The notes: generated from the sequence alone by a model not told the origin. DNA of 64,000 bases from an uncultured Microbacterium sp. (GCA_913774665.1 CAJYHN010000001.1:62001-126000); one strand, 5' to 3'; shown: positions 19,701 to 29,561, counted from the stretch's first letter. Made by a program: numbers and translations.

Positions 19701-20455
19701 GCGAGGCTCCGCATCATCCGGACGAGCGTGGAATCCGCCGCGACGCCGAAGGTGGCGCTCCACGCCTGCGCATTGCGCGTGAGCCGGGCGGGTGTCCCGA
19801 CCGCGACGATCGTGCGGTTCAGCAACGCGAGTCGATCCGCACCGTCGACCGCACCGAGGAGATCGTGCGTGGTCATGAGCACGGCTCGCCCCTCGCGGGC
19901 GAGGTCGGCGAACAGCCGAGAGAGCAGCTCCTGCGTGGGCATGTCGAGTCCGGTGAACGGTTCGTCCAGGAGCAGCACGGCGGAGCGCAGGACGAGGGCG
20001 CGGGCCACGAGGACGCGCTGCCGCTGCCCTCCCGACAGCTGCCCGACGGGACGCCCCGCGAGCTCGCCCAACCGGACACGGTCCAGCGCTTCCGCCACGG
20101 CATCCCACTCCGCCCGTCCGGGACGGCGGAAGAGTCCCAGGCGACCCGTCAGCCCGGTCATGACGACGTCGGCGACCGAGAGGGGGAAGTCCCACGCGAA
20201 CTCGTGCCGCTGCGGCACGTAGCCGATCGCGGCCGGACCGCGGCGAGCCGCCCGCCCCTCCACGAGCACGCGCCCGTCCGCGATGCGCTGAAGCCCGAGC
20301 ACCGTGCGCAGGAGCGTCGTCTTCCCCGCACCGTTGGGCCCGAGCAGGGCCACCAGCTCACCGCGGTCGACGGTGAGCTCGACGTCCTGCAGCACGCGCC
20401 GACCGCGGAGATCGACGGCGACCCCCGCCAGCTCCAGCCCCGTGTGCGGGCTCAT
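19697..20455 (-). CDS. Anchored-repeat-type metal ABC transporter, ATP-binding protein
   Basis: A 252-aa ABC ATPase that energises the adjacent permease. Walker A is GPNGAGKTTL (about residue 39), the Q-loop region GYVPQRHEFAWDFPLSVADV, the signature LSGGQRQRVLVARALV, Walker B LLLDEPFTGLD and the H-loop TTHD. WDFPLSV is typical of ZnuC/MntA-like metal ATPases. The ATG at 20455 overlaps the previous gene's stop (ATGA), as do all joints in this operon. It corresponds to the 'anch_rpt_ABC' subunit in actinobacteria. Confidence 0.93.
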   Translation of the reverse strand: MSPHTGLELAGVAVDLRGRRVLQDVELTVDRGELVALLGPNGAGKTTLLRTVLGLQRIADGRVLVEGRAARRGPAAIGYVPQRHEFAWDFPLSVADVVMTGLTGRLGLFRRPGRAEWDAVAEALDRVRLGELAGRPVGQLSGGQRQRVLVARALVLRSAVLLLDEPFTGLDMPTQELLSRLFADLAREGRAVLMTTHDLLGAVDGADRLALLNRTIVAVGTPARLTRNAQAWSATFGVAADSTLVRMMRSLA

Positions 20456-21516
20456 GAGCGTGACCCCTCGTCGTCGAGGGCGCGCTCCGACGGTGCCGGC
20501 TCCCCGGCGACCGTGGCATCCCTCCCGCGTCCGGCGAGGGCCGCGCGCTTGGCTCGCGCTCCGCGGACCGCGACCAGGATCGCGGCGAGCGCGATGCCGC
20601 CGGCCACCAGCACGATCGCCGCGATGAGGAGGGGCACGAGCGGTGAGACCGGGGCGGACGTGACGACCGCCTCCCGCGCCGCGGGCGCCGTGGAGGCGCC
20701 CGCGGCGCTCTCGCCGTTTCCGGCCCACACCGCGGCGAAGGCGTCACCGGGTGCCGTGTCGGTGCCGACGGCGAACCGCAGCCGCTGCGTGTCGGCGGCG
20801 TGCGAGCCGTCGATGAGATCGGCTTCGGCCGTGAGCTCCACGAGGTACACCCCGGGTGCGGTGAAGACCCAGTTCGCGTGGGTGTGCGTGTTCACGTCGA
20901 CCCACACCGGTTGCGCGTCGGTCCGGCGCGAGTCCCACAGCACCTGCGGCGCACCGAACGACCCCGACTGCAGGTAGGTCGTCATCACACCGGGTCCCTC
21001 GACAGCGCGCAGCGAAAGCGTCACGCCCCGATCCACGGTCTCCATGACGGCGGGATCCTGGGTGTTCCACCCGATCCAGACGACGTCGGGATTCTGCGTC
21101 TGCGGCGCGACCCAGACCTCGCTCCCGGCGTCTGCCCCGAGGAAGGCGTACGCCGGATCGTCGGGCACGACGAGCTTGGCCTCGTCGCGCACGTGCAGCA
21201 CCGTCTCGTCCGGGTAGCGCCACACGCTCGTGGCGTTCGCGTCGGCCTTGGCGACGTCGTCGTGGATGAGGAAGCGCCAGTGGCCGTCGGCGTCGTACTT
21301 GGGTCCCATATCCAGATGACCGGCTTCGAGGACGCGCTCGCCGTGCACGATCGCGAGCTCGCCGAGCTTCTGATCGAGGTTCGGGTCCTCGCCGGTGGCG
21401 GTGGCCGCGACCGTGGGCGAGATGGTGGATGAAGCGGATGCCGCCGCCGGGGCGAGAGCGGCGATCGCGACCGTGGCCAGGACGCCGGCGCAGAACAGGC
21501 GTGAAGTCGGGGTCAT
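20452..21516 (-). CDS. Membrane-anchored surface protein with one choice-of-anchor M repeat
   Basis: A 354-aa exported protein. The signal peptide (LFCAGVLATVAIAALAPAAA) precedes one actinobacterial surface-anchored repeat: GHLDMGPKYD at its start, then VWIGWNTQDP, VEGPGVMTTYLQSGSFGAP, the histidine motif NTHTHANWVFTAPGVYLVEL and the closing LRFAVGTD. A C-terminal membrane helix (about 285-312, LLIAAIVLVAGGIALAAILV) and a basic cytoplasmic tail fix it to the membrane; no LPXTG is visible. It lies between the binding-protein and ATPase genes with 4-nt overlaps on both sides. The repeated His motifs make metal binding plausible but unproven. Confidence 0.88.
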   Translation of the reverse strand: MTPTSRLFCAGVLATVAIAALAPAAASASSTISPTVAATATGEDPNLDQKLGELAIVHGERVLEAGHLDMGPKYDADGHWRFLIHDDVAKADANATSVWRYPDETVLHVRDEAKLVVPDDPAYAFLGADAGSEVWVAPQTQNPDVVWIGWNTQDPAVMETVDRGVTLSLRAVEGPGVMTTYLQSGSFGAPQVLWDSRRTDAQPVWVDVNTHTHANWVFTAPGVYLVELTAEADLIDGSHAADTQRLRFAVGTDTAPGDAFAAVWAGNGESAAGASTAPAAREAVVTSAPVSPLVPLLIAAIVLVAGGIALAAILVAVRGARAKRAALAGRGRDATVAGEPAPSERALDDEGSRS

Positions 21517-23105
21517 GGGGTTGTTCCCTCGGACGGGGTCAGGCAGGAGAGGATGCTCTCTGCGTTGAAGCGGACGAGCCCTTCGTAGGTGGTCACGGTG
21601 TCTGAGAACGTGTCGCCGTAGATGGGGCAGACACGGATGCCGAGGTCTCCGGCGACATCCGTCAGGGTCGACGAGCGCGCGGCGAGGTTGGGCTCGAGGA
21701 ACACCGCGGGGACGTGAAGAGTCCGGATCGTGTCGGCGAGGCGTCGCCGGTCGGCGAGGGACGGCTCGACCGCGGGGTTGGGCGAGACGAAGCCGGCGAC
21801 CTCGAGCCCGTAGGCGTGGGCGAGATAGCCGAAGGCGTCGTGCGTCGTCACGAGGTGGCGATCAGCGGGCGGGATCCGCGCGTATTCTGCGCGGACGTCG
21901 GTGTCGACGGCATCCAGCTCGGCGAGGTATCTGTCCGTGTTCGCGGTGTAGTCGCGGGCGTGTTCCGGGTCGGCCCGGATGAGGGTGTCGCGGATGAGTT
22001 GCACGTACGCCATCGCGTTGCGGACGTCCTGCCACAGATGGGGGTCGATCTCGCCGTGGACGTGCTTGCCGAGCACCGCCTGCGCCAGCTGGTACACCGG
22101 CTGACCGGCCCGCCCCAGGAAGCGGAACTCCTCGCCGGCGGGGATCTCCGCGCGCGCCTTCGCGGGCACCTCGACGATGGCCCGATCGGCGGGCAGGGTC
22201 TGTTGCGTGTGCTCGCCCCCGCCGCTGGGGTCGTAGCGGACGCCCAGGGTCCCGGCATCCACGTCCACCGTCAGATCCGCGTGTCCGCGGTCGAGCATCA
22301 GGGGATCGGCCACGCCGAGCTCGTGGGCGGCGTCGAGCGGATCGACGCCCACCGCGAAGGCGAACCTCGCCTCGCCGAGGTCGACCGGACGCGAGGTCTC
22401 GTCGACCTGGAGCCGCGCCCGCAGCGTCAGGGTGTAGGCGCCGGGTTCGGTGAACGCCCAGGAGAGGTGGGTGTGCGCGTCGGCGGGGAGGGTGACGCTG
22501 TCGTGGCGGTACCCGTCCGCGGCATCGAACCCGTCGGAGGAGTCGATGTAGCGCTCGGTGTTCCCGAACGACCCGGTCAGATACGCGAAGATCGAGCCCG
22601 GTCCGGTCGCCGAGACCGCCGACACCTCCACCTCGGAGGTGCGGGTCGCACCGCGCGCCTCGCCCCTCCCCTGAGCGCGAAGACCCAACCACACGGTGTC
22701 CAGCGCGACGTCCTCCACGAGGGGGATGATCTCGGCCGCGTACTTGACGGCCTCTTCCGCGAGCGAGACGTTCACGGCATCCGGCCGCAGGTTGGCGTCC
22801 AGGGTCTTGATGACCGACTGCTCCTCGAGCATCGCGTAGTTCGAGAACGCCACGTCCGCGTAGACGACATTGCGCGCATCGCGAAGCGTCGGCTCGTATG
22901 AGTGCGTATCGGCCCGGTCGGGCACGAGCGAGACCACGTCGACGAGGTCACCCCCGACGTTCTGGACGAGATCGCGCAGGATGCCGGTGGTGGTGACGAC
23001 CCGCAGCCGGTCACCGTCCGCGCTCAGCGAGGGAGGAGCCGCGCACCCCGTGAGACCGAGGACGAGCACTGCCGCGAGCGCGGTCGTTCCCTGTCGCCGC
23101 GTCAC
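21513..23105 (-). CDS. Metal-binding lipoprotein with an inserted anchored repeat (ABC substrate-binding protein)
   Basis: A 530-aa ZnuA-like receptor, almost twice the usual length. The lipobox is LTGC (Cys21). Cluster-A1 metal ligands are suggested by DRADTHSYEPT (His68), HGEIDPHLWQD, TTHDAFGYLAHAYG and ICPIYGD-like VCPIYGDTF. Between the first and second ligand regions a choice-of-anchor M repeat is inserted (about residues 130-250: VWLGLRAQG, ATGPGSIFAYLTGSFG, DAHTHLSWAFTEPGAYTL, FAFAVGVDP), followed by GHADLTVDVD. The start is GTG at 23105, overlapping the giant protein's stop by 4 nt. The layout matches the 'anch_rpt_subst' family, where the same insertion is known. The likely cargo is zinc. 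Confidence 0.9.
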   Translation of the reverse strand: MTRRQGTTALAAVLVLGLTGCAAPPSLSADGDRLRVVTTTGILRDLVQNVGGDLVDVVSLVPDRADTHSYEPTLRDARNVVYADVAFSNYAMLEEQSVIKTLDANLRPDAVNVSLAEEAVKYAAEIIPLVEDVALDTVWLGLRAQGRGEARGATRTSEVEVSAVSATGPGSIFAYLTGSFGNTERYIDSSDGFDAADGYRHDSVTLPADAHTHLSWAFTEPGAYTLTLRARLQVDETSRPVDLGEARFAFAVGVDPLDAAHELGVADPLMLDRGHADLTVDVDAGTLGVRYDPSGGGEHTQQTLPADRAIVEVPAKARAEIPAGEEFRFLGRAGQPVYQLAQAVLGKHVHGEIDPHLWQDVRNAMAYVQLIRDTLIRADPEHARDYTANTDRYLAELDAVDTDVRAEYARIPPADRHLVTTHDAFGYLAHAYGLEVAGFVSPNPAVEPSLADRRRLADTIRTLHVPAVFLEPNLAARSSTLTDVAGDLGIRVCPIYGDTFSDTVTTYEGLVRFNAESILSCLTPSEGTTP

Positions 23106-26100
23106 GCGGAACCTCCGCCCGGTCGGCTCCGCGCCCGCCGCCACAGCAGCCCCGACCCCGCGGCGGCGACCAGCAGCAGCCCGCCGAGGATGAGCAGCAG
23201 CAGCGGTACCGGGTCGCCGGAGGCGAGGGCTGCGAGCGGGTCCTGCGGGCTCGCCACGTCCGAGCCCTGCCCGGGAAGGGTGAGCCGTGCCGCGTCCGCC
23301 GCCTCGGCCGCCGCTTGATCGGCCGCGACGGCCGTTGCGGTCGCGTCGGCGAGGACGGCGCCGGCCGCCGGGGCGCAGGTGACGCCCCCGGCCACGGCGG
23401 TGCGCGGATCGACATCGCCGACGACGATCGTCATCGTCTCGCGGTCGCGGGAGACGCGTCCGTCCGCGAGCGTCGCGGTCTGCGTCGAGGTGATGCGGTA
23501 CACCCCCTCGGCGCTGAACGCCCAGTCGGCGTGCGCGTGGACACCGAGCGGGATGTCGTACGTTCCGCCCCCGGAGAAGATCGCCTGCTGGACTCCGCCG
23601 AACGCACCGGTGAGATAGACGCTCACGCGGCCGGGTCCGTCGATGCCGTCGATCGACCACCGCACCGGCCCCGTGGTGTTGCCGGCGTTCAGGGCTTCGG
23701 TGTTCCAGCCCAGCCACACCAGGTCGGGGTTCTGCGTCTGCGGCACCTGCCAGATCGTCGATCCCGGCGCCCCGATCTGCCCGAATCCGGCCGGCAGGGT
23801 CACGCGTGCGGACGGCTTCAGCCACAGCACGACGCTCGACGGCTCGCGGTACACCTTGCTCCCCGAGCTGTCGTCGCCGATGAGCGACTGGAGCGCCCCG
23901 TCGACGATGCGCGAGGCGTAGTCGACGTGTCCCGCCGACAGGACCGTGGCTCCCGAGACGCACGCGGCCGCGGCGAGCTGAGCGGCGGCGGGGGTCGCTC
24001 CCCGCGCGTCCTCGCGCGGCGGGACCGGAACCTCGACCGCGCCCGTGTCGACCTTCTCACCGCAGCGCGCCGGGTTCACCGACATCACGTCGGCAGTGCC
24101 CACGGCCACGGCCAGGACGAAGGTGTCCGACGAGACGCGGCCATCGGCCAGCTGCGCGGTGCGCTGCATCGACAGGCAGTAGTTCCCCTCGGCGCTGAAG
24201 GCCCACGAGCCATGCGCGTGAGTGTTCTTCGGAATCGTCACCCGGTCGGACGCCGAGATCCCGTCGCGCGTGGAGAAGATCACCGACGGTTGCCCGAACG
24301 CCCCGGTCTCGTACAGCGCGAACTGGCCGGGACCGGAGGTGTCCAGCAGAGACCAGGTGACGCCACCCGTCGTCGCCGAGAGCGGAATGCCCTCGGTCGA
24401 CCATCCCGGCCAGACGAGGCCGCTCTGCTGCGTCTGCGTCACCTGGTAGAACGACGCCCCGGGGTCGCCGAGGAAGCGCCACGCCTCGCCGCCCGGCACG
24501 GTCGCGCGCGATCCGGGCGTGAGCTGCAGCACGGTGCGGGACACGTCTCGGAAGACGGGCGTGGACACGGATGCCGAATCCTTCACGCGCGTGACCAACC
24601 GACCGTCCTGCACGAGCGAGGCGATGTCCACGTGGCCGTCATTGAGGACGACGGCACCGGCTTGGTTGACCGTGCCGTTGGCGACGTTCCAGGCGCCGGG
24701 GGTCCCGGGGTCCGGGTCGACCGGATCGACGGGTCCGGTCGCGGCGACGACCTGCAGGTCGTCCCATCCGGCGAGGGTGCCGTCCCGATCCTTCACCACC
24801 ACGACGTGCGCACCGAGCGCCGCCTCCGCGGGCAAGCGCACCTGTGCGGCTCCCGACGACCCCAGACGCACCCAGCCGAGCCAGTGCGCGTCATCCAGCC
24901 ACACCGAGACCCATTGTCCGGCCCGGTCTCGATCGACCTGCAGCGTGACGAGCTGGCCCGCGGTGAGTCCCGCATCCTCCCCCAGCACCTGGATGCCACC
25001 GCGGGTGGCATCCGTCAGCAGATCGCGCGCGATCGGCGTCGTGTCGGTATCTCCGGGCGATCCGTCGGGAACGGTGAAGCATCGGGTCGGGTCGACCTTC
25101 TTCACCGACACCGCTCCGACCGCGAAGGCGAGCGTGAAGGTGTCACTGACCCGCTCACCCGAGGCGAGGGTCGTCGCCCAGGTGAACCCGAGGCAGTACG
25201 TCCCTTCCGCGCTGAACGCCCACGTTCCGTGCGCGTGGATGTTCCTCGGAATCTCGAACGCGTCGGCCGCGGTGATCCCGTCGCGCGTGTCGAAGAACAC
25301 CTGGGGACCATCGAACGGGGTCTGGTAGAGGGAGAACTCCCCCGGCCCCTCCACGCGATCGAGCGCCCACGTCACACCGCCCGTCGTGGCGTCCTGCGGG
25401 AGGGCCTCGGTGGACCAACCGGGCCACAGGATGCCCTCCGCCTCGGTCTCCGGCAGCAGCCACGCCCTCGCCCCCGCCGTGCCGAGGAACGCGTACGCGG
25501 GGTCGTCGGGCACGGTCGTCTCCGCCTCGGGCCGCACCTGCAGCACCGTCTCGGATGGGAGGCGCTGCGCCTCGGGCTGCGAGGCGTCGCTGGCGTCGGC
25601 GATCACCGTCGTCAGCCGCCCCCCGTCCAGGCGCGCGGCGACGTCGACGTGTCCGACGGCCACGATCGTCGCACCGGAGTCGGTGAGGGTGTGGTTGGGG
25701 ACGTCCCACTCCGCGTCGGGGGTGCCGGGATCGGGATTGCCCGGTTCGGTCCCGTGGCCGCCCTTCGCGCACGGGGTCACCGCGGTCGCATCGACTCCCG
25801 CCGCGAAGGTGAGGGTCTTGGCGACCCGGAAGACCGTGCCGTCCGCGAGGGTGCCCGTCCAGGTCAGGGGGACGCAGTACACCCCGGCGGCCGAGAAGAC
25901 GTGGTTGGCCGGGAAGTTCGATCCCCGCCAGAGCGTCTCGACCGATCTCACGGGCACCGAGCCCGAGTCCAGCTGCACGGCCTGGGAGTCCGTGCTGTTC
26001 CCGCGACGCGAGTACGAGCCGGGACCCTCCACGGCGCCGAGGCTGACGGTGACGTCGCTGCCGCCGGCATCCCATTCCCACGTCCGCCACCGGTCCTGGA

Positions 26101-28771
26101 AACGGAACTCGTCGACGAACCGGGCCGCTGAGAGGACGGTCTGCTCCGGGTCGAAGAACGTCATGCGCGGACCGTTCTTCTCCTCGATGGATGCCACGAC
26201 CGCGGGGACCCCGTTCACCTTCCGCAGTTCGAGCGACGGTGCCGGCGAGGCCGCGTCGACCACCGCGGGCGCGGTCGAGAGCGCGACGGCCGCCGGTGAC
26301 GGCGCGGCGGGCACGGCCTGCGTGCGCTCGCACGGCTGCACCGTGGCGAGGTCGACGTCGCCGACCACGACCGTCAGCAACGACGCGGCGGAGAGCGGGC
26401 GGGTCTCGTCGGCCGTGGCGCGGAGGTCGGCGCGCACCGCGAGGCAGTACACGCCCGCCTCGGTGAAGGCCCAGTTCAGGTGTCGATGGGTGCGACCGAG
26501 CGAGAACGGCACGGGGGTCGCGCGCCGGGAATCCAGCAGGAACGCACCGCTCGTCCAGGCGTACGCGTCGCCGGGACCGGAGACCTTCTGCAGCGACCAG
26601 GCTGCGTGACGCTCCGTGAAACCGGCCGGCAGGTACAGCATGCTCAGCCCGGGCCAGAGGGTGTGTCCCACGTATTCGCTCCCGGCGGAGAAGCCGTAGT
26701 ACGACGTTCCCGGCGGGCCGATGAAGGTCCGGTCGTCGGCGGTATCCGGCTGGCGCACCGTGAACGAGGCGAAGTCTCCGCGACCGACCCACACGGCGTC
26801 GCGCAGCGCGTGCATGCCGAGGTCGCTGTGGCCGTCACCGGTGGCGAACTCGATCCCGCCGCGGCCGTCCTCGCGAACCGCGAGATCGGTGTGGCCCTTC
26901 TGCAGCCACGCGACCGACGGGTCGAGCGTTCCGGGATCCTCCCCGCCCGGATCGCCGCCGCCCTGGCCGGGGTCGCCGCCGTCGCTCTGCGCGCACGGCT
27001 GGACGGAGGAGGCGTCGATGCCCACGGCGAACGTGAACGTGGCGCGGTCCTGCGCGACCGCACCGTCGGGACGTGTCGCCGAGGAGCGGAGGGTGACGCA
27101 ATAGACACCCGGCTCGGTGAACACGGTGCCGAGCGCCGCGGAGCCGCTGAGTTCGTCGCCGCGGTTGTAGAACGGGTCGCCCCATTCGTCGGGGGTCGCC
27201 ACGACGCGCCCGACCGTGGTCTCGTCCGCGGGGGAACGTCCGTCCCAGAATCCGATGTCTTCGGGCCCGTTGAGCTCGGGCACCGACAGCTGACGGTAGG
27301 TGAAGAAGCGGCCGGTCGAGCTCGTCGACGTCGCCCCTTCGAAGTCGAAGGCGACCGAACCCCCCTCGTCCGGGTTCACCCGGACGTCGTCGGCCGAGAC
27401 GAAGCGGCCGTCGAGATCGAGGACCAGCGGGTTGGCCTGTTCGTCACCGAGTCGACGATCGGCGGGGACGTGTCGTCCCGACGTGCGATAGGCGGTCGAT
27501 CCCTCGGGGACGTACCGATCCCAGAGGTCCTTCTGCGTCGCACCGCGCCCCTGGGCGGGCCATCGCGTGTCGCGGTTCGGCAGCGAGAGCACGATTCGCG
27601 CGGGGTCGTAGGCGGTGGTGCGACCGCGGTCGGCCGTCACGGCGTGAAGGGAGAGGGCGCCGCCGCTCATCGTCGGCGCCAACAGCACGGTGCCCGCGTC
27701 GATCACGCGGATGTCACCCGAGGTCGCCTGCACGGGGTGCGGGCCCTGCGGGGAGACCTCTGCCGGCTGCGGGCAGGGGTCGACGGCGGCGGGATCCACC
27801 CCGACGGCGAACGTGAGCGCCACATCGTGGTTCACGAACGTGCCGTCGGCGAGCTGCGCATGGCTCCGTAGCGTCACGCAGGTGCGGCCCGCATCGGCGA
27901 ACACCGCGGTCACCGGCACGGGCTCGGCGGCCTCGCCGACGACCACCGCCATCATCGGGGCGAGGTCGCCCGCGCGCGCGGATGTTCCGGCATCGTCGAT
28001 GCCGCTGCGGAGCAGCCCGGCCGGGCTCGCCCCCGTCACCTCCCCGAGCGACGTCTGCACGACGAGACGTTCCGGAGCCCATTCCGGCGCGAAGAGCGCA
28101 TTCGACGGGATGCCGCGGGCGTCGAGCGACAGGGACAGGGCGTTGCCGGAGCCGTTCGGCGTCCGCGACCGCCACACGTCGCCGCGCGCGGGGGCGACCT
28201 CGTCCCAGAACGCGGCGTTCTCGCCGTCCGCTCTCCCCGGCCACGTCTCGGCCGTGGGCAGGGACAGCACCGTGCGCGCCGGGTCGACGATCGTGTCTCC
28301 TGCGACAAGGTTCTGGACGAGGTCTCCGTCGACAACACGCGAGACCACGCGCAGCTCGCCCTCGGAGAGGATGATGCGCCCGTCCGCGGATGCCGCGCCG
28401 GCTGCCGCCGCGGTCTCGGGTGGCGTCGCCGACGCGGCCGCGGCCGGGGCGGTCGCCGCGGTCTCGACGTCGGCCACCGACGCGCGGTCGTCGGGGGCGT
28501 CGCCGGCGTCGCTTGTCGAAGCGCCGTCGGCTCCCGGCCCGGTCGTGTCCGGGGCGGGGGTCGCGCTCTCGACTCCGGTCGCGGTGTTCTCGGTGGAGTG
28601 AAGCGACCCGGGGGGCTCTGCGGCGCGGGCGCCCGCGATCGGCAGGGTGACCGTCGTGACGAGGACGACGGAGACGGCACCGGCGATCAGGCGTGCGGTC
28701 AGGCGACGCGAGAGCGGCTCGGGGCCGAGACGGACGGAGCGGGTGGGGCGGAGGCGAGTCATCGAAGGCAT
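23102..28771 (-). CDS. Giant surface protein with seven anchored repeats (ABC transporter-associated)
   Basis: A 1,889-aa exported protein. A long-n-region signal peptide (about 23-50, ending PIAGARA) and an Ala/Thr/Pro-rich stretch precede seven choice-of-anchor M-type repeats separated by Pro/Gly/Asp linkers (such as GDPGQGGGDPGGEDPG). Most repeats open with GHxD (GHTDLAV, GHVDVAA, GHVDIAS, GHVDYAS) and close with an FAVG-like strand. Four carry an HxHxxW or close variant before xFSAEGxY: HRHLNWAF, HAHGTWAF, HAHGSWAF and HAHADWAF. Six have a Cys in the GVYC strand and another near VxPC, suggesting an internal disulfide. A C-terminal membrane helix (LLLLILGGLLLVAAAG) and RRAR tail anchor it. 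It matches the 'anch_rpt_wall' type and probably displays metal-binding modules. The ATG at 28771 is tentative; 28762 also fits. Confidence 0.9.
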   Translation of the reverse strand: MPSMTRLRPTRSVRLGPEPLSRRLTARLIAGAVSVVLVTTVTLPIAGARAAEPPGSLHSTENTATGVESATPAPDTTGPGADGASTSDAGDAPDDRASVADVETAATAPAAAASATPPETAAAAGAASADGRIILSEGELRVVSRVVDGDLVQNLVAGDTIVDPARTVLSLPTAETWPGRADGENAAFWDEVAPARGDVWRSRTPNGSGNALSLSLDARGIPSNALFAPEWAPERLVVQTSLGEVTGASPAGLLRSGIDDAGTSARAGDLAPMMAVVVGEAAEPVPVTAVFADAGRTCVTLRSHAQLADGTFVNHDVALTFAVGVDPAAVDPCPQPAEVSPQGPHPVQATSGDIRVIDAGTVLLAPTMSGGALSLHAVTADRGRTTAYDPARIVLSLPNRDTRWPAQGRGATQKDLWDRYVPEGSTAYRTSGRHVPADRRLGDEQANPLVLDLDGRFVSADDVRVNPDEGGSVAFDFEGATSTSSTGRFFTYRQLSVPELNGPEDIGFWDGRSPADETTVGRVVATPDEWGDPFYNRGDELSGSAALGTVFTEPGVYCVTLRSSATRPDGAVAQDRATFTFAVGIDASSVQPCAQSDGGDPGQGGGDPGGEDPGTLDPSVAWLQKGHTDLAVREDGRGGIEFATGDGHSDLGMHALRDAVWVGRGDFASFTVRQPDTADDRTFIGPPGTSYYGFSAGSEYVGHTLWPGLSMLYLPAGFTERHAAWSLQKVSGPGDAYAWTSGAFLLDSRRATPVPFSLGRTHRHLNWAFTEAGVYCLAVRADLRATADETRPLSAASLLTVVVGDVDLATVQPCERTQAVPAAPSPAAVALSTAPAVVDAASPAPSLELRKVNGVPAVVASIEEKNGPRMTFFDPEQTVLSAARFVDEFRFQDRWRTWEWDAGGSDVTVSLGAVEGPGSYSRRGNSTDSQAVQLDSGSVPVRSVETLWRGSNFPANHVFSAAGVYCVPLTWTGTLADGTVFRVAKTLTFAAGVDATAVTPCAKGGHGTEPGNPDPGTPDAEWDVPNHTLTDSGATIVAVGHVDVAARLDGGRLTTVIADASDASQPEAQRLPSETVLQVRPEAETTVPDDPAYAFLGTAGARAWLLPETEAEGILWPGWSTEALPQDATTGGVTWALDRVEGPGEFSLYQTPFDGPQVFFDTRDGITAADAFEIPRNIHAHGTWAFSAEGTYCLGFTWATTLASGERVSDTFTLAFAVGAVSVKKVDPTRCFTVPDGSPGDTDTTPIARDLLTDATRGGIQVLGEDAGLTAGQLVTLQVDRDRAGQWVSVWLDDAHWLGWVRLGSSGAAQVRLPAEAALGAHVVVVKDRDGTLAGWDDLQVVAATGPVDPVDPDPGTPGAWNVANGTVNQAGAVVLNDGHVDIASLVQDGRLVTRVKDSASVSTPVFRDVSRTVLQLTPGSRATVPGGEAWRFLGDPGASFYQVTQTQQSGLVWPGWSTEGIPLSATTGGVTWSLLDTSGPGQFALYETGAFGQPSVIFSTRDGISASDRVTIPKNTHAHGSWAFSAEGNYCLSMQRTAQLADGRVSSDTFVLAVAVGTADVMSVNPARCGEKVDTGAVEVPVPPREDARGATPAAAQLAAAACVSGATVLSAGHVDYASRIVDGALQSLIGDDSSGSKVYREPSSVVLWLKPSARVTLPAGFGQIGAPGSTIWQVPQTQNPDLVWLGWNTEALNAGNTTGPVRWSIDGIDGPGRVSVYLTGAFGGVQQAIFSGGGTYDIPLGVHAHADWAFSAEGVYRITSTQTATLADGRVSRDRETMTIVVGDVDPRTAVAGGVTCAPAAGAVLADATATAVAADQAAAEAADAARLTLPGQGSDVASPQDPLAALASGDPVPLLLLILGGLLLVAAAGSGLLWRRARSRPGGGSA

Positions 28772-28817
28772 TCCAGAGGGGGCGGGGACGCGATAGGGCG
28801 CGCCCCCGCCCGGTTCG

Positions 28818-29453
28818 TCAGAAGGTGAAGCGGTAGGTCGCCGACGCGGTGTAGGCGGTGGCGCCGCCGGAGACCGCGCTCACGCGCACGGAGACCGGAA
28901 GGTCGACGGAGCTGCCGCTCCCGCTGAACTGCCAGGTGTAGTGGCGGTGCCACTCGACGCCGGCCGCGACCGAGCCGGTCGTGATCGCGATCGTCTGAGA
29001 CGCGGACGAGACGGGGACCGAACGCACCTGGCCGCTGGCGACGTCGGTGATGCTCAGGCCGGTTCCGGCGGGGACCGTGATGGTGAAGGTCGCCGACCGG
29101 GCGACCGAGGCGGTGTTGTGGAAGCGCACGCCGCCACCGGAAACCGGCGACGTCGCGGTGGCATCGTCACCGTCGATGAGCTTGCCGCTGCCGACGGCGA
29201 ACGAGGCCGAGGGGCTGGCGACGGTGTCCCAGGTCTCGGTCTCGTGGTTGTAGCTCTGCAGGCGGGGCGACTGCGCGGCGGAGGTAGCGAGCAGGTCCCA
29301 CTCGCCGGTCTGCGCGCCGGTGGCGGCGAAAGACGGGGCGCTCACCCCGAGGGTGAGGGCCAGAGCGGCGACGAGGGCGACGACGAGTCGCGCGAGGGGA
29401 CTCTGGGTCCGCGGCGTCGGCGACGCGGCGACGGAGTCGTGGATGGTGGTCAT
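28818..29453 (-). CDS. Secreted 211-aa protein of unknown family in the metal operon
   Basis: An exported protein with a Tat-less Sec signal (LARLVVALVAALALTLGVSA, cleavage near APSFAA). The mature part is about 165 aa, Ser/Thr/Val-rich and probably all-beta. I do not recognise a family. One segment, GVEWHRHYTWQFSGSG, has the HxHxxWxFS pattern of the choice-of-anchor M repeats made by its neighbours, though the surrounding sequence is different. The ATG at 29453 has AGGAGAA eight bases upstream. It lies 46 nt before the giant repeat-protein gene and 108 nt after the 70-aa ORF, so it is probably part of the same metal-responsive unit. Confidence 0.75.
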   Translation of the reverse strand: MTTIHDSVAASPTPRTQSPLARLVVALVAALALTLGVSAPSFAATGAQTGEWDLLATSAAQSPRLQSYNHETETWDTVASPSASFAVGSGKLIDGDDATATSPVSGGGVRFHNTASVARSATFTITVPAGTGLSITDVASGQVRSVPVSSASQTIAITTGSVAAGVEWHRHYTWQFSGSGSSVDLPVSVRVSAVSGGATAYTASATYRFTF

Positions 29454-29561
29454 GGCGGAGTTCTCCTGATCGAAAGGGTGTCGGAACGAGGGCGCGCGAG
29501 CGCGCAGGGGCGACTCGGATACCTGTGTCCGCGCGGTGCACGAGGCGGCGGACGGGAGGCG

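Noticed and set aside
23315-26131. A 938-codon open frame on the plus strand
   Set aside because: Antisense to the giant repeat protein; Arg/Gly/Asp/Val-rich and repeat-free, the typical shadow of a GC-rich gene.
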